From Brevibacillus brevis (lineage in GTDB: Bacteria; Bacillota; Bacilli; Brevibacillales; Brevibacillaceae), in assembly GCF_022026395.1 (NCBI RefSeq), contig NZ_CP041767.1, positions 746,001-810,000 on the forward strand: a DNA stretch of 64,000 nt. Direction: 5' to 3'. Below are positions 1-9,248 of this stretch, in pieces. The position numbers were made by a program, and so were the translations under genes. Positions within the stretch are counted from its first letter, which is position 1, and every line of letters begins with the position of its first letter. The notes under the pieces were generated by a model. It had not been told where the DNA came from, made no database searches, and saw nothing but the letters and a program-made list of their open reading frames with translations.

Positions 1-1
1 C

Positions 2-901
2 ACCGAAGTATCTGACGTTCGCATGGAACAAGGCTCCCTGCGTTGCGATGCCAACGTTTCCATCCGCCCGTATGGTCAAGAAGAATTCGGAACCAAGGCT
101 GAGTTGAAAAACATGAACTCCTTCCGCAACGTGCAAATGGGCTTGGAGTACGAGGTGCAGCGTCAAACGGAGGTAGTTTCTTCCGGTGGCAAGGTCGTTC
201 AGGAAACGCGCCGTTGGGATGAAGCAAACAAGAAGACGTTGACGATGCGTTCCAAAGAGGAAGCGCACGACTATCGTTACTTCCCAGACCCGGATCTGGT
301 TCGCATGCAGATTTCCGAGGAGTGGATTGAAGCGGTTCGCGCAACCATTCCAGAGCTGCCAGATGCTCGTCAGGCTCGCTATGTGAACGAGTTTGGCTTG
401 TCTAAGGATGATGCCGGAGTCATTACGATCTCCAAAGAGACGGCTGATTTCTTTGATGAGACTGTGAAAACAGGAGCAGAGCCGAAGTCAGTAGCAAACT
501 GGCTGATGGTTGACCTGTTGGCACACCTCAACGCCAACAACCTGGTGTTTGCTGATGTAAAAATGACACCAAAAGGCTTGGGTGAGATGATCAAGCTGAT
601 CGAGGACGGAACCATTTCCTCCAAAATCGCCAAAACCGTCTTCAAAGAGATGGTCGAGACCGGCAAAGAGCCGAAGCAGATCGTCGAAGAAAAAGGACTC
701 GTCCAAATCAGTGATGAAGGCGCTCTGCGTCAAATCGTCGTTGATGCGGTCAATTCCAACCCGCAAGCCGTGGCAGACTTCAAGTCCGGAAACGAAAAAG
801 CAGCTGCTTTCTTTGTAGGCCAAGTCATGAAGCAAACCAAAGGTAAGGCAAACCCTGGAATGGTAAACAAGTTGATTCAGGAAGTATTGAACAGCTTGTA
901 G
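2..901 (+). CDS. gatB: Aspartyl/glutamyl-tRNA amidotransferase subunit B (3' part)
   Basis: GatB of the GatCAB amidotransferase, which converts misacylated Glu-tRNA(Gln) and Asp-tRNA(Asn) to the amide forms in the cytoplasm. The gene enters from the left; the first full codon is at position 2, and about 300 C-terminal residues are present. The conserved stretch [15 protein letters not shown] lies at the very start, followed by ELKNMNSFR and the [11 protein letters not shown] motif. The helical tail plus YqeY-like domain (residues ~150-300 of this fragment) ends normally, with the usual [17 protein letters not shown] C-terminus. A strong terminator follows. Identification is secure; the missing N-terminal half is outside the window. 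Confidence 0.97.
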   Translation, partial: TEVSDVRMEQGSLRCDANVSIRPYGQEEFGTKAELKNMNSFRNVQMGLEYEVQRQTEVVSSGGKVVQETRRWDEANKKTLTMRSKEEAHDYRYFPDPDLVRMQISEEWIEAVRATIPELPDARQARYVNEFGLSKDDAGVITISKETADFFDETVKTGAEPKSVANWLMVDLLAHLNANNLVFADVKMTPKGLGEMIKLIEDGTISSKIAKTVFKEMVETGKEPKQIVEEKGLVQISDEGALRQIVVDAVNSNPQAVADFKSGNEKAAAFFVGQVMKQTKGKANPGMVNKLIQEVLNSL

Positions 902-914
902 GGCAAAACATATG

Positions 915-952
915 ACAGCACTTTCTCTGTAAAGGGAAAGTGCTGTTTTTTT
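915..952 (+). terminator. Rho-independent terminator after gatB
   Basis: An 11-bp stem (ACAGCACTTTC pairing with GAAAGTGCTGT) is followed by a run of seven T, 14 bp after the gatB stop. Confidence 0.9.
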
Positions 953-1034
953 GTGCGGGGATCTATGCTAAATAGTGGGAAAAAAGTAAGATAGAATGCA
1001 TAGCTATCATCATAATTGATTAGGAGAAATGTTC

Positions 1035-2606
1035 ATGACACCAAATTGGAAAAGTGCGACGGCTGCTTTTGCAGTGACAACCATGCTGCTGGGAACGGGT
1101 GCCCAAGCATTTGCTGCAAGTCCGGAATTGATTTTGAAAAATGCTGAAAACCCATCCAAAGAACAAGTCAAGCTGCCTGCTCGTGCACTAGAGATTGTCG
1201 CTGCGCTGGAGAAGCTGGAGCCTGCCTTAAAAGCTCTGACGTTCCGAGAGGTCGTTATTTCTGATTACGATGAAAATCAAGTGGATTTGTATATGAGCCA
1301 TCCTGACGATACTGAAATGAGTGCATATCTGCTTTTTGATCGCCATAGCGGTGAATTACTTGGTTACGAGGCTTCCCCATTCATTTGGGAAGAGAATGAA
1401 AAAGTAACAGACGAAGCCATCGTGCAAAAGGCTGAGAAAGCTGTGAAAGAGTTGTTCGGAGAAAAGAAGCGAAAAATGACAGATGCGCCTCAATTGTCGA
1501 AAACGGTATACGGTGAAGAAGAGTTGTTTATATACCCGAATGTGTACTTTCCGATTCTGCTAAATGGTCTGGAAATAGACGAAACGCGCTTTGGTATCGA
1601 TGTGGAAATGGATTCAGGCGGGCATTTGTTAAGCCTATCTTTTCAACCGCTCGATTTGACGGGGATACAGGTTGCTGATCCGAAAAAAGCTGTGGCAAAA
1701 GAAGAGATCCAGAAGCAAATATTTACGCCCGAACGCCTTCGTTATGGCTATGTATGGGAAGGAATGGATGGGAAACCCGGTATTGAATACACCATGAGGA
1801 TGTCACCAATATTTGATGCATTGACGGGAAAGCAGATCGAAATGGAATGGGGAGCAGACGAAGGGGATGGAAATCTCCATGCATCTGATATCAAGGACAT
1901 CTCTTTGAAACCCCAAGGAAAGCCATTCATTGCAAAAGGCGCAACGGATCAGCAAATTTTAGAGAACTTGTTCGGGGTTGATACCAAGAAGCTGTATACA
2001 ACCTATCGAAAAGACGAACAGCAGGGTGAAATCACTTATGACTGGTCGAACACTATCGATTATAATCGGGCATCTATTGTGGTGAACGAAGTGACTGGCG
2101 ATATCGGCGGATACGTAAATTGGGCACATATCGAAAATCTCTCAGTGCCCCTAACAAAGGAGCAATCCTTGCAAAAGGCGATTACGTTCCTGGAGCCTTA
2201 TGCTAAAAAAGCCGAGTGGCAAGTCGAGATGTATGAGGAAATCAAACAAGAGGACAAGAAATCCGTTGAGCAGTATGGCTTTTTATTTCTCGAAAAACAA
2301 AATGGGATACCACTCATGGAGTATTCCTACGGAGTAGCAATTGATCCAAATAAGGGAAAAGTTGTTGAATTCGTGGCATCAGTTCCAGCAGAGGATCGTA
2401 AATATCCTGTGTTCAAACCATCTGTAACGGCCCAACAGGCAGCAGATATTGTTTCCAAACAGGTACCGGTCAAGTTGACCTATATCTGGCCGAGGTCAGG
2501 AGAGAAGAATGCACCCATTCTCGTTTACAAGCTCGATACCAGCAAAGGCTGGCCAACCGTCGATGCCGTAAACGGATCGTTTAAATGGGGAGAGTACGAG
2601 GATTAA
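1035..2606 (+). CDS. Secreted YcdB/YcdC-domain (PepSY-like) protein, paralogue 1
   Basis: Exported protein of about 523 residues. It opens with a Sec signal peptide (basic start, hydrophobic stretch, cleavage near AQAFAAS) and carries repeated YcdB/YcdC-type modules recognisable from the LEKLEPALK, FDRxSGELLGY and KAEKAVKELFG blocks and the late TAQQAADIVSKQ/WPTVDAVNGSFKWGEYED tail. The molecular function of this family is not known; it is an extracellular or wall-associated protein. The ATG at 1035 is preferred over the one at 1029 because AGGAG at 1022-1026 is 8 bp from 1035 but only 2 bp from 1029. The paralogue at 2635 follows after 19 bp, so the two form an operon. Confidence 0.85.
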   Translation: MTPNWKSATAAFAVTTMLLGTGAQAFAASPELILKNAENPSKEQVKLPARALEIVAALEKLEPALKALTFREVVISDYDENQVDLYMSHPDDTEMSAYLLFDRHSGELLGYEASPFIWEENEKVTDEAIVQKAEKAVKELFGEKKRKMTDAPQLSKTVYGEEELFIYPNVYFPILLNGLEIDETRFGIDVEMDSGGHLLSLSFQPLDLTGIQVADPKKAVAKEEIQKQIFTPERLRYGYVWEGMDGKPGIEYTMRMSPIFDALTGKQIEMEWGADEGDGNLHASDIKDISLKPQGKPFIAKGATDQQILENLFGVDTKKLYTTYRKDEQQGEITYDWSNTIDYNRASIVVNEVTGDIGGYVNWAHIENLSVPLTKEQSLQKAITFLEPYAKKAEWQVEMYEEIKQEDKKSVEQYGFLFLEKQNGIPLMEYSYGVAIDPNKGKVVEFVASVPAEDRKYPVFKPSVTAQQAADIVSKQVPVKLTYIWPRSGEKNAPILVYKLDTSKGWPTVDAVNGSFKWGEYED

Positions 2607-2625
2607 GAAAGAAGGAGGAGATTTA

Positions 2626-4284
2626 ATGAAACGAAATGGAAAACGCACAGCAATTGCATTGACAATAGCAATGATGTTGCCAGCAACAAGTGGAACAGCC
2701 TTGGCTGCAAGTCCTGAAATCCATCCTAGCCACATTGCATCTGTTACAAAAAGTGAGGAAAAGCTCCCGGAGCGGTCCACTCAGATCGTAGCTGCTTTAG
2801 AAAAGCTGGAGCCTGCATTGAAAACGTTGACGAAACGAACGATTGTGAAAAGTGAGATGGATGAAAATCTGTTAAACCTCAATCTGGAAAGTCCCGAATC
2901 CAATGACATGAGTGCCATTGTTGTCTTTGACAGAAAAACAGGTGAGTTGATCATGTACAGCGCCAGTTTGCATATTTGGAAACAAGGGGAAATTGCGACA
3001 GACGAGATTATTTTGCAACGGGCAGAAAAAGCAGTGCTTGAGTTATTAGGTGCAGACAAAAGAAAACAAGTAGGCTCGCCTACATTATCCAAAGCTGTTA
3101 ACAAGGAAGACTCCGAAGATTTGACTGATAACTCAACAATATACCGCTCCGTTTATTATCCAGTTGAACTAAATGGGCTGGAGATATTGGGGAATAGGAT
3201 GGGCATATATGTGTCGACGGATTATGCTGGTCATATCTTGGGTGTATCCAGTGAGCTACTTGATTTGAAAGAGACCAAGGTCCCCGATCCGAAAACGGCA
3301 CTGACACCTGAAGCTGTCAAAAAGCAGTTTTTCACACCTGATCGTCTTGAGTTGGGCTATATGCTGGAAGGGAAAGATGCCAAGCCGGGCATGCAATACT
3401 TATGGATGAATAACGCTTACATCGATGCCGTGACAGGAAAGCAGATTGACTTCACTCATGGAACTGAATTAGCCGGGAATGGAAAAAGAAATCCTGGCAA
3501 CCTGAAGAATATTACGCTATCGCCAAAAGGAGAGCCGCTTATTGTCAAAAGCAGGGCAGATGGAGAAAAAGTCGTCGCGGGCTTGTTTGACGTGGATACG
3601 AAGGTGATGTTCACAGAATACTACACAGGAGAAGTTGATGGTGAGATCATACATTCCTGGAGCGATGAGTTTGGGTATGAAGACGTGTCCATTTCGGTGG
3701 ATGCTTCTACGGGAGCGGTCACTAGTGCGGATATTTTTATGGAAACAAAAAGCTTGCCTGTTCCCTTATCGAAAGAAGAAGCCTTGAAAAAAGCAATTTC
3801 CTTCATCGAGCCATATGCTGCTAAATCCTCTACTGAATGGCAGGTTGAGATATTTGATCCATATAAACAGCCGAAATTGGCTGATTGGATGATCGAGTTG
3901 AATGAAGGAGAGGGTGAAGAGGAGGAGTACACAGGAACAGGAACGTATACCTTCATTTTTTATGAATTGCACGATGGGTTGCCTGTGTTCGACCGTTACT
4001 ATTGGATGAAGGTTGATATAGAGAGTGGACAAGTATTTACTTTCATTGTGAATTTGCCGGAAAAAGAGGGTACTCTTCCCATCTTGAAGCCATCCGTAAC
4101 GGAGCAGCAAGCTGCTGAAATCGTAGCCAAAAATCTCCCTGTAAAGCTGTCCTACTTCTGGCCAACCTACAAAGGCAAACAAGCTCCTTTTCTCACCCTT
4201 GTCTATACGGTTGACAAGAGCAAGAGCTGGCCTTACGTAGATGCTGTAAAAGGCACACTTGAATGGGGCGAATACGAGGAATAA
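2626..4284 (+). CDS. Secreted YcdB/YcdC-domain (PepSY-like) protein, paralogue 2
   Basis: Exported protein of 552 residues and tandem paralogue of the preceding gene. It has the same signal-peptide layout (cleavage near ALAAS), the same LEKLEPALKTLTKR block, FDRKTGELIMY, the second-half SKEEALKKAISFIEPYA block and a nearly identical C-terminal tail (VDAVKGTLEWGEYEE). It is longer than paralogue 1, partly from an acidic Glu-rich insert around residue 425. The ribosome binding site AAGGAGGAGA precedes the ATG. The repeated parallel blocks point to a gene duplication followed by divergence. Biochemical role unknown. Confidence 0.85.
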   Translation: MKRNGKRTAIALTIAMMLPATSGTALAASPEIHPSHIASVTKSEEKLPERSTQIVAALEKLEPALKTLTKRTIVKSEMDENLLNLNLESPESNDMSAIVVFDRKTGELIMYSASLHIWKQGEIATDEIILQRAEKAVLELLGADKRKQVGSPTLSKAVNKEDSEDLTDNSTIYRSVYYPVELNGLEILGNRMGIYVSTDYAGHILGVSSELLDLKETKVPDPKTALTPEAVKKQFFTPDRLELGYMLEGKDAKPGMQYLWMNNAYIDAVTGKQIDFTHGTELAGNGKRNPGNLKNITLSPKGEPLIVKSRADGEKVVAGLFDVDTKVMFTEYYTGEVDGEIIHSWSDEFGYEDVSISVDASTGAVTSADIFMETKSLPVPLSKEEALKKAISFIEPYAAKSSTEWQVEIFDPYKQPKLADWMIELNEGEGEEEEYTGTGTYTFIFYELHDGLPVFDRYYWMKVDIESGQVFTFIVNLPEKEGTLPILKPSVTEQQAAEIVAKNLPVKLSYFWPTYKGKQAPFLTLVYTVDKSKSWPYVDAVKGTLEWGEYEE

Positions 4285-4294
4285 TTCGAACGAA

Positions 4295-4328
4295 AAAGAA
4301 CGCAGCTTTTCTGACTGCGTTCTTTTTT
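4295..4328 (+). terminator. Terminator of the YcdB/YcdC operon
   Basis: Stem AAAGAACGCAG/CTGCGTTCTTT with a T-run, 10 bp after the stop; it also faces the end of the convergent sigma factor gene. Confidence 0.88.
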
Positions 4329-4337
4329 CTATCCCTT

Positions 4338-6098
4338 TTATGTGGATGCCTGATTTGCAGTGAGTTCCGCCTGTATTTGTTCCAGTACCGATACGGCAGC
4401 ACGCTCATTTCGCTCAATCGCCTGCAACAACGCAACTGCCTGCTTGCCCTGCTCCGCATCGTTCGGCTCGCCTCCAGCCGGGAACGGAAAGAGCTTGCTT
4501 AACGTGTCAAAGTCATCGGCAATCGCCCCGTACAAGCTAGCCGCTTCTTTCATCAGCGGACGAACCTCATCAAACACAGAATCTGTCCACGTATCAACGA
4601 TTTCGCTCCAGAAAAGAGAGGCGTAGCGACGGGCATCCCCGTTCACCACGGTCGTATATGCGTTGCCATTCGGCTCAACCGTTCCCTTTTCATAAGCTTC
4701 CTGCCAAGCAGCATAGGCGGCTAGACCATTGACGGAGCTCGCGTCCTGCGGTTCTTCTCCACGATAATGAAGGAGTGCAGAGTGGAGAGCATTTGCGAGC
4801 ATCGTGCGTTGGTCGATCGGAAACGCACGGTCGATGGCAAGGACAAACAACTCCTCGATGATACCCCGCCCCAAGTTTTCATAAGGAATGGTACTGTCGT
4901 TTCGGCAGTTGTCTCCTGCGTAAAACATTCTTTTTTCATCATCATAGCCGTAGATTAATCCGAACTCTGGCATGAACAGGTCCCAAGCAAGCACAGGATG
5001 CCCTTTGTCGATGGAGCGGTGAACCAGTTCCAACGCTTCCGGCAAGAGGACAGACAGCTGGCGTTTTTCGCGGGCCTCTTGGCTCAATAGTGAGGGAGCA
5101 ACTTGATTGGCATTCATGCTTGGTTCGCAGGAAAGATGATACGAGGTGACGGCACGAGATTCAAAGCCCATGTTTTTCAAACCCTGCTGTAAGACCCGTT
5201 GAAAGTGAAACATCGTCGGGCCCGCAATGTGGATATTTTCAGGCACGATTGTCAGGCGAAAGGCATGGCCGCTCAGGCCAAGTATCATCGGCAAAGACAT
5301 TTTGCGTTCGGTCGATTCTACCAATCCGTATAGTGCCGCTGCGCAAGTAATCCAAGTAGGCATCGTGAATGCTTCTGGTTTTTTCAATACGGCTTGTTTC
5401 ATATTCCCCGCAACCTTTCTCGTCTTCATGTATTGATCAACAACGACACGAGTTTTTTCTTGAATCAGTTTTTTGCGAGAACGCGATAGCACTTGGTAGA
5501 CATTCGCCTGGGACATCTGGAACATGTGGGCAATCTCCTGAGGGGCCAAATGATCAAAAAAATGAGATTCCACAATGCGTCTCTCCCGAGGATTGAGGCA
5601 GTACAGCAGGCTCCTGATCGTCTCAAACAGTTCACGCCGCACCATGACCTCTTCGGGATTGGTGTTCTGCGCAGAGTGTGACCAAGACCGTCCCAGTCTG
5701 TGCAGAATACTATCGAGGTCCTCCCAGTCAGTCGGTTCCTGCTCATGTGTTTGTTTGCCCATACTCGAGAAGAGGGTTTCTCTTTTTTGCGAACCCTTCG
5801 AAAGCCGTGTGTACGCCTGATTGCGTACAATCCGATGCAGCCAAGGAAGGAAACGTCGGCTGTCCACCAATGTTCCCAGGTGCAAAAAGGCGCGAATGAG
5901 AGCATCCTGAACGATGTCTTCGGCAAGAAAGGCTTCTTGTGTGTACGACCGAGCATAGCCGTATACTTTGGAGCGATGACGCCTGACCAGCTCGCTAAAC
6001 GCCTCCTGATCTCCGGCTTTTGCCTGTTCAACCAAAGTTTCGTCTTCTATCTGGGTGTGTTCCTCATGAGTCTTGGGGCTGATTATCAAGTGATCCAT
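4338..6098 (-). CDS. ECF-type sigma factor with a large C-terminal extension
   Basis: Protein of 586 residues. Residues ~20-90 are sigma region 2 (QAKAGDQEAFSELVRRH, then YTQEAFLAEDIVQDALIRAF) and ~150-215 are region 4 with its helix-turn-helix (LAPQEIAHMFQMSQANVYQ). About 370 further residues follow, far beyond an ECF factor of ~180. The extension holds a segment GHPVLAWDLFMPEFGLIYGYDD..FYAGD that resembles BtrH/C39-like papain-fold proteins, and a helical C-terminus. It probably directs RNA polymerase to a small regulon, with the extension as a sensory or regulatory domain; that part is inference. The start at 6098 is chosen because AGGAG lies 8 bp upstream; a longer frame to 6149 has no ribosome binding site. 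No anti-sigma gene is adjacent, consistent with control by the fused domain. Confidence 0.8.
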   Translation of the reverse strand: MDHLIISPKTHEEHTQIEDETLVEQAKAGDQEAFSELVRRHRSKVYGYARSYTQEAFLAEDIVQDALIRAFLHLGTLVDSRRFLPWLHRIVRNQAYTRLSKGSQKRETLFSSMGKQTHEQEPTDWEDLDSILHRLGRSWSHSAQNTNPEEVMVRRELFETIRSLLYCLNPRERRIVESHFFDHLAPQEIAHMFQMSQANVYQVLSRSRKKLIQEKTRVVVDQYMKTRKVAGNMKQAVLKKPEAFTMPTWITCAAALYGLVESTERKMSLPMILGLSGHAFRLTIVPENIHIAGPTMFHFQRVLQQGLKNMGFESRAVTSYHLSCEPSMNANQVAPSLLSQEAREKRQLSVLLPEALELVHRSIDKGHPVLAWDLFMPEFGLIYGYDDEKRMFYAGDNCRNDSTIPYENLGRGIIEELFVLAIDRAFPIDQRTMLANALHSALLHYRGEEPQDASSVNGLAAYAAWQEAYEKGTVEPNGNAYTTVVNGDARRYASLFWSEIVDTWTDSVFDEVRPLMKEAASLYGAIADDFDTLSKLFPFPAGGEPNDAEQGKQAVALLQAIERNERAAVSVLEQIQAELTANQAST

Positions 6099-6259
6099 CG
6101 CAATAACTCCTCGTGATTTGTTGATATACTGTGTAGACTTCGGGTTCACGGATTTTCTGACACGGGATGCGAAAAAAATTTTGGAGTTTTTTAACCGTTC
6201 TATTTAGTGTATCAGACAAGTAAACGAAGGGATTCTCCAACGGCAGATGACAAAGCAAT

Positions 6260-6288
6260 TTGTAACAATTTCCACTCTCCCCTATAAT
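6260..6288 (+). promoter_or_regulatory. Sigma-A-type promoter for the 112-aa gene
   Basis: TTGTAA at 6260-6265, a 17-bp spacer and TATAAT at 6283-6288, 34 bp upstream of the ATG at 6323. Confidence 0.6.
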
Positions 6289-6322
6289 GAACGTACAGGA
6301 AGAAAAAGGAGGATGGAAGTAC

Positions 6323-6661
6323 ATGAAGCTCATTTCTGTTGCAGGAGAAAGTGTGGCACCTGGAAAAGGTGGTTCACCGTCTGATACATTTGATCGTTCC
6401 ATTGCTACGTGGCAAGAAAACGGTCAAGAAAAAACAATAACCGTCACCTACGTGCGTTATTTTGGCAAAGTACTTGCTGAGCGGGGCATTTACGATCAAG
6501 AGGCAGAAGGTGTTCCTGTCAGCCATTTAGTAGCGACTCTGTTTCTTGAAAAGCATCCAGAGGTAAAAGAAACCCGTCATTATATTAACGATACGGAAGC
6601 TTTCGTCGCGCTGTTTGAAGGCTTTTCCCTGACCAAATGGAAAGAGCGGTATCCGCTGTAG
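6323..6661 (+). CDS. Conserved hypothetical protein, 112 aa
   Basis: Small soluble protein without signal peptide or membrane segment. I do not recognise a family. It has a mixed alpha/beta composition with a central VTYVRYFGKVLAERGIYD segment and a C-terminal EGFSLTKWKERYPL. The start at 6323 is set by AAGGAGGATGG about 8 bp upstream; an earlier in-frame ATG at 6287 overlaps the promoter -10 region. A typical promoter precedes it and the next gene is 111 bp away. Probably a monocistronic housekeeping-region gene. Confidence 0.6.
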   Translation: MKLISVAGESVAPGKGGSPSDTFDRSIATWQENGQEKTITVTYVRYFGKVLAERGIYDQEAEGVPVSHLVATLFLEKHPEVKETRHYINDTEAFVALFEGFSLTKWKERYPL

Positions 6662-6772
6662 GATACGAGAGTCACCGTTCTTGAAGTCAAAAGATTCTGA
6701 TTCGCCAAAGGCACATACGGGTAACTTTTATGAGGGCATGCTAAGAGCAACCAATTATTGGAGGGAATTAGC

Positions 6773-7243
6773 ATGTTTTCTATTTGGTTGCCACTGGTGA
6801 TGACGTCTTCTTCGCTTGTGTTTGGTACAATGTCTTCGCATGTCCCTACGACTACGACATCCTCGACGGCGTGGATGGTTGCTGTACAGGAGTTTGATGC
6901 GTTTTTGCAGGACTGGAAAAAAGGACAGACGCTTGCGAATCTGCGTCACCCGCTTTTTGACCTCACGGGAGTGTCAGCGGTGTCAGGAATGATGGAGATC
7001 ATCCGGTTTTCGGGAGAAGCCCACGGGCAAGCGGGGGAAATCACCCTTTCGTTTTACACACTGGAGGGCGACAAGGTCTTTTCGCCCCCAGGCTCCGTGT
7101 CTGTCGCCCGAGTCGATGAGAAGCGGCGGGAATTCCAAGTCACGGGCGTTATACCGCGAGTTTTGCGCGGGCGGACGGGTGTCGTACAGGTGACGTTTAT
7201 GGGAGAAAAGCGGGCGTCGTACTTGCTGAAGGTACGATTCTAG
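6773..7243 (+). CDS. Hypothetical exported protein, 156 aa
   Basis: A short N-terminal hydrophobic segment (FSIWLPLVMTSSSLVFG) suggests a signal peptide or anchor. The rest is a compact beta-rich domain with no family I can name. GGAGGG sits 9 bp before the ATG at 6773. It lies 27 bp upstream of the NatA-like ATPase gene and reads in the same direction, so it may be the first gene of that exporter operon. Link to transport is inferred from position only. Confidence 0.55.
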   Translation: MFSIWLPLVMTSSSLVFGTMSSHVPTTTTSSTAWMVAVQEFDAFLQDWKKGQTLANLRHPLFDLTGVSAVSGMMEIIRFSGEAHGQAGEITLSFYTLEGDKVFSPPGSVSVARVDEKRREFQVTGVIPRVLRGRTGVVQVTFMGEKRASYLLKVRF

Positions 7244-7270
7244 GAAAATACAGGAGAGGAGGGGCTGCTG

Positions 7271-7999
7271 TTGATTGAGGTCAAGGATGTCAGCAAGCGA
7301 TTCAAGGAAATCGCAGCGGTCCAGCATGTATCGTTTCGGGTCGAGGCAGGCGAGGTATACGGACTTCTCGGCGAAAACGGTGCGGGTAAGACAACGACGA
7401 TGCGCATGATGGCGACGGTTTTGACCCCGACCGAGGGAGACATCGAGATTAGTGGGTTTTCCGTTCGACAGCAACCGCTTGAAGTGCGCCGCAGAATCGG
7501 CATTTTGTTCGGGGGCGATGTGGGTCTTTACAGCCGTTTGACAGCGCGGGAAAATATCGCGTATTTCGGTCGTCTATACGGTTTGGAGCAAGCGAGGCTT
7601 GATGAGCGGATTGACAGTCTGAGTCGGCTGCTTGAGATGGACGTTTTTTTAGACAGGCGAGTGGATGCCTTTTCCCGGGGAATGAAGCAAAAGGTAGCGA
7701 TTGCCCGGACGCTCGTACATGATCCCGATGTCATTTTGTTGGATGAACCGACGACAGGATTGGATGTAACGGCTGCCACAATCTTTCGAAGAATGGTCAG
7801 AAAGTTGCAGGAAGAGGGGAAGACGATTCTGTTTTCCAGTCACAACATGGGCGAGATTAACAAGCTGTGCAAAAGAGTTGCGCTCATGCACAAGGGTAAG
7901 CTGCGGTTCGCCGGGGGATTGGATGCGCTGCGCGAGCAGTTTGGGACTGAGGATCTGGACGACATTTTCATGGCTGTCGTGGAAGGGAGCGAGGGCTGA
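7271..7999 (+). CDS. natA: ABC transporter ATP-binding protein, NatA-like
   Basis: Cytoplasmic ATPase of 242 residues, the usual length. Walker A GENGAGKTTT lies near residue 40, the signature FSRGMKQKVAIARTLVHDP near 135, Walker B VILLDEPTTGLD near 155, and the switch His in FSSHNMGE near 188. It follows the NatA pattern, energising Na+ or drug efflux with the downstream NatB-like permease; the substrate here is unproven. The start codon is TTG at 7271 with GGAGAGGAGGGG upstream. Its TGA overlaps the permease ATG by one base, indicating translational coupling. Confidence 0.9.
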   Translation: MIEVKDVSKRFKEIAAVQHVSFRVEAGEVYGLLGENGAGKTTTMRMMATVLTPTEGDIEISGFSVRQQPLEVRRRIGILFGGDVGLYSRLTARENIAYFGRLYGLEQARLDERIDSLSRLLEMDVFLDRRVDAFSRGMKQKVAIARTLVHDPDVILLDEPTTGLDVTAATIFRRMVRKLQEEGKTILFSSHNMGEINKLCKRVALMHKGKLRFAGGLDALREQFGTEDLDDIFMAVVEGSEG

Positions 8000-9180
8000 T
8001 GGGCTCACATGTCGTGTGGACCGTATTCAAAAAAGAGCTAATGGACTTGTTTCGCGACCGCAAGGCGTGGATAGGAACGCTCCTGGTGCCATTGCTCGTC
8101 ATTCCGTTCGTCTTCTTTTTGCTCGGGACGTCGTATAGTAATGTGGAAAAAGAGGCGAGGGAGTACATCCCGTTAGCTGTTCAAGGATCATCTTCATTGA
8201 TTGCTGTTTTGCAAAAAAATCCTGCTGTTCAAATCCTGGAGCCGTCCGATCCGAAACTGGCACTGCAAGCAGGTCAGCTACGCGCTATTTTGACAATTCC
8301 TGCTGGCTTCGATGAGGAGATCACGGCGGGAAAAACAGCGCAGTTATCGGTTGACTATGACTCGACCAATCAAAAATCTGTCTATGCCCGTACGTTGATC
8401 GAGCAGACAGTTGAGGCTTACAGCAAAGACGTCGTAGCGAAAAGGTTGCACCAAGCGGGTTTGTCCGAGCAAACGATTCAACCGATTGTCTCCACCTTTC
8501 AAAATACAGCCTCTGAGGAAAGGAAATCGGGAGGGATGCTGGCTGGCATCATTCCGTTGATGTTGGTCGTCTCGCTCGCATCCGCGGGAATGGCCGCAGC
8601 GAATGATCTCGTCGCTGGTGAGAAAGAGCGGGGAACGCTCGAATCGTTGTTGACGGCACCGATTGCAGCCCAGCACATCCTCACGGCAAAGCTGTTGGCT
8701 GTGATGATCATGAGTGCCATGGGGGCAGTAGCGTCACTAATTTCTGTTACACTGGCCATGCGTCTGGGACCAATGGGGACGGAAGGAGATCATTTTACAC
8801 TCGCCTTTTTCTCGCCTGTCACTTTGTTGGTGCTTATCGTGACCATTTTGTTGTTGGCGGCGCTCTTTGCAGGGTTGGAACTTCTTTTGAGTACGATTGC
8901 CAAGTCTTTTAAAGAGGGGCAGACGTACATGAGTGCGGTCATATTTTTGGCGATGGTCCCGTCGTACATGTTGATGCCAATCAGTCCGGTCGACATCCCC
9001 ACGCATTACTACGTGATGCCTGTTTTCAACGGTGTCGCATTGTCCAAGGAAGTGTTTTATGGCAAGGTCGACCCGATGCATGCGCTTCTGGGGATTGGTT
9101 CCTTGCTTGTCTATGTGGTTTTCACTATTTTTCTCGCGTCGCGCATATTCCGCAGAGAAGGAGCGGGGTTAAAGCACTGA
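7999..9180 (+). CDS. natB: ABC transporter permease, NatB-like
   Basis: Integral membrane subunit of 393 residues. It has one N-terminal transmembrane helix (LLVPLLVIPFVFFLLG), a long extracellular loop (~residues 45-180), then five or six helices, including the conserved NDLVAGEKERGTLESLLTAPI cytoplasmic helix near residue 205. This topology is the ABC-2/NatB family. It is translationally coupled to the ATPase by a 1-bp overlap. The pair probably exports Na+ or a toxic compound; the exact substrate cannot be read from sequence. Confidence 0.88.
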   Translation: MGSHVVWTVFKKELMDLFRDRKAWIGTLLVPLLVIPFVFFLLGTSYSNVEKEAREYIPLAVQGSSSLIAVLQKNPAVQILEPSDPKLALQAGQLRAILTIPAGFDEEITAGKTAQLSVDYDSTNQKSVYARTLIEQTVEAYSKDVVAKRLHQAGLSEQTIQPIVSTFQNTASEERKSGGMLAGIIPLMLVVSLASAGMAAANDLVAGEKERGTLESLLTAPIAAQHILTAKLLAVMIMSAMGAVASLISVTLAMRLGPMGTEGDHFTLAFFSPVTLLVLIVTILLLAALFAGLELLLSTIAKSFKEGQTYMSAVIFLAMVPSYMLMPISPVDIPTHYYVMPVFNGVALSKEVFYGKVDPMHALLGIGSLLVYVVFTIFLASRIFRREGAGLKH

Positions 9181-9248
9181 TCGTAAAATTTTTCCCAGAC
9201 CTGTCGCGTCACTCGTCGCTGTCATTTCGAGAAAGCTGGTGAAATGTT

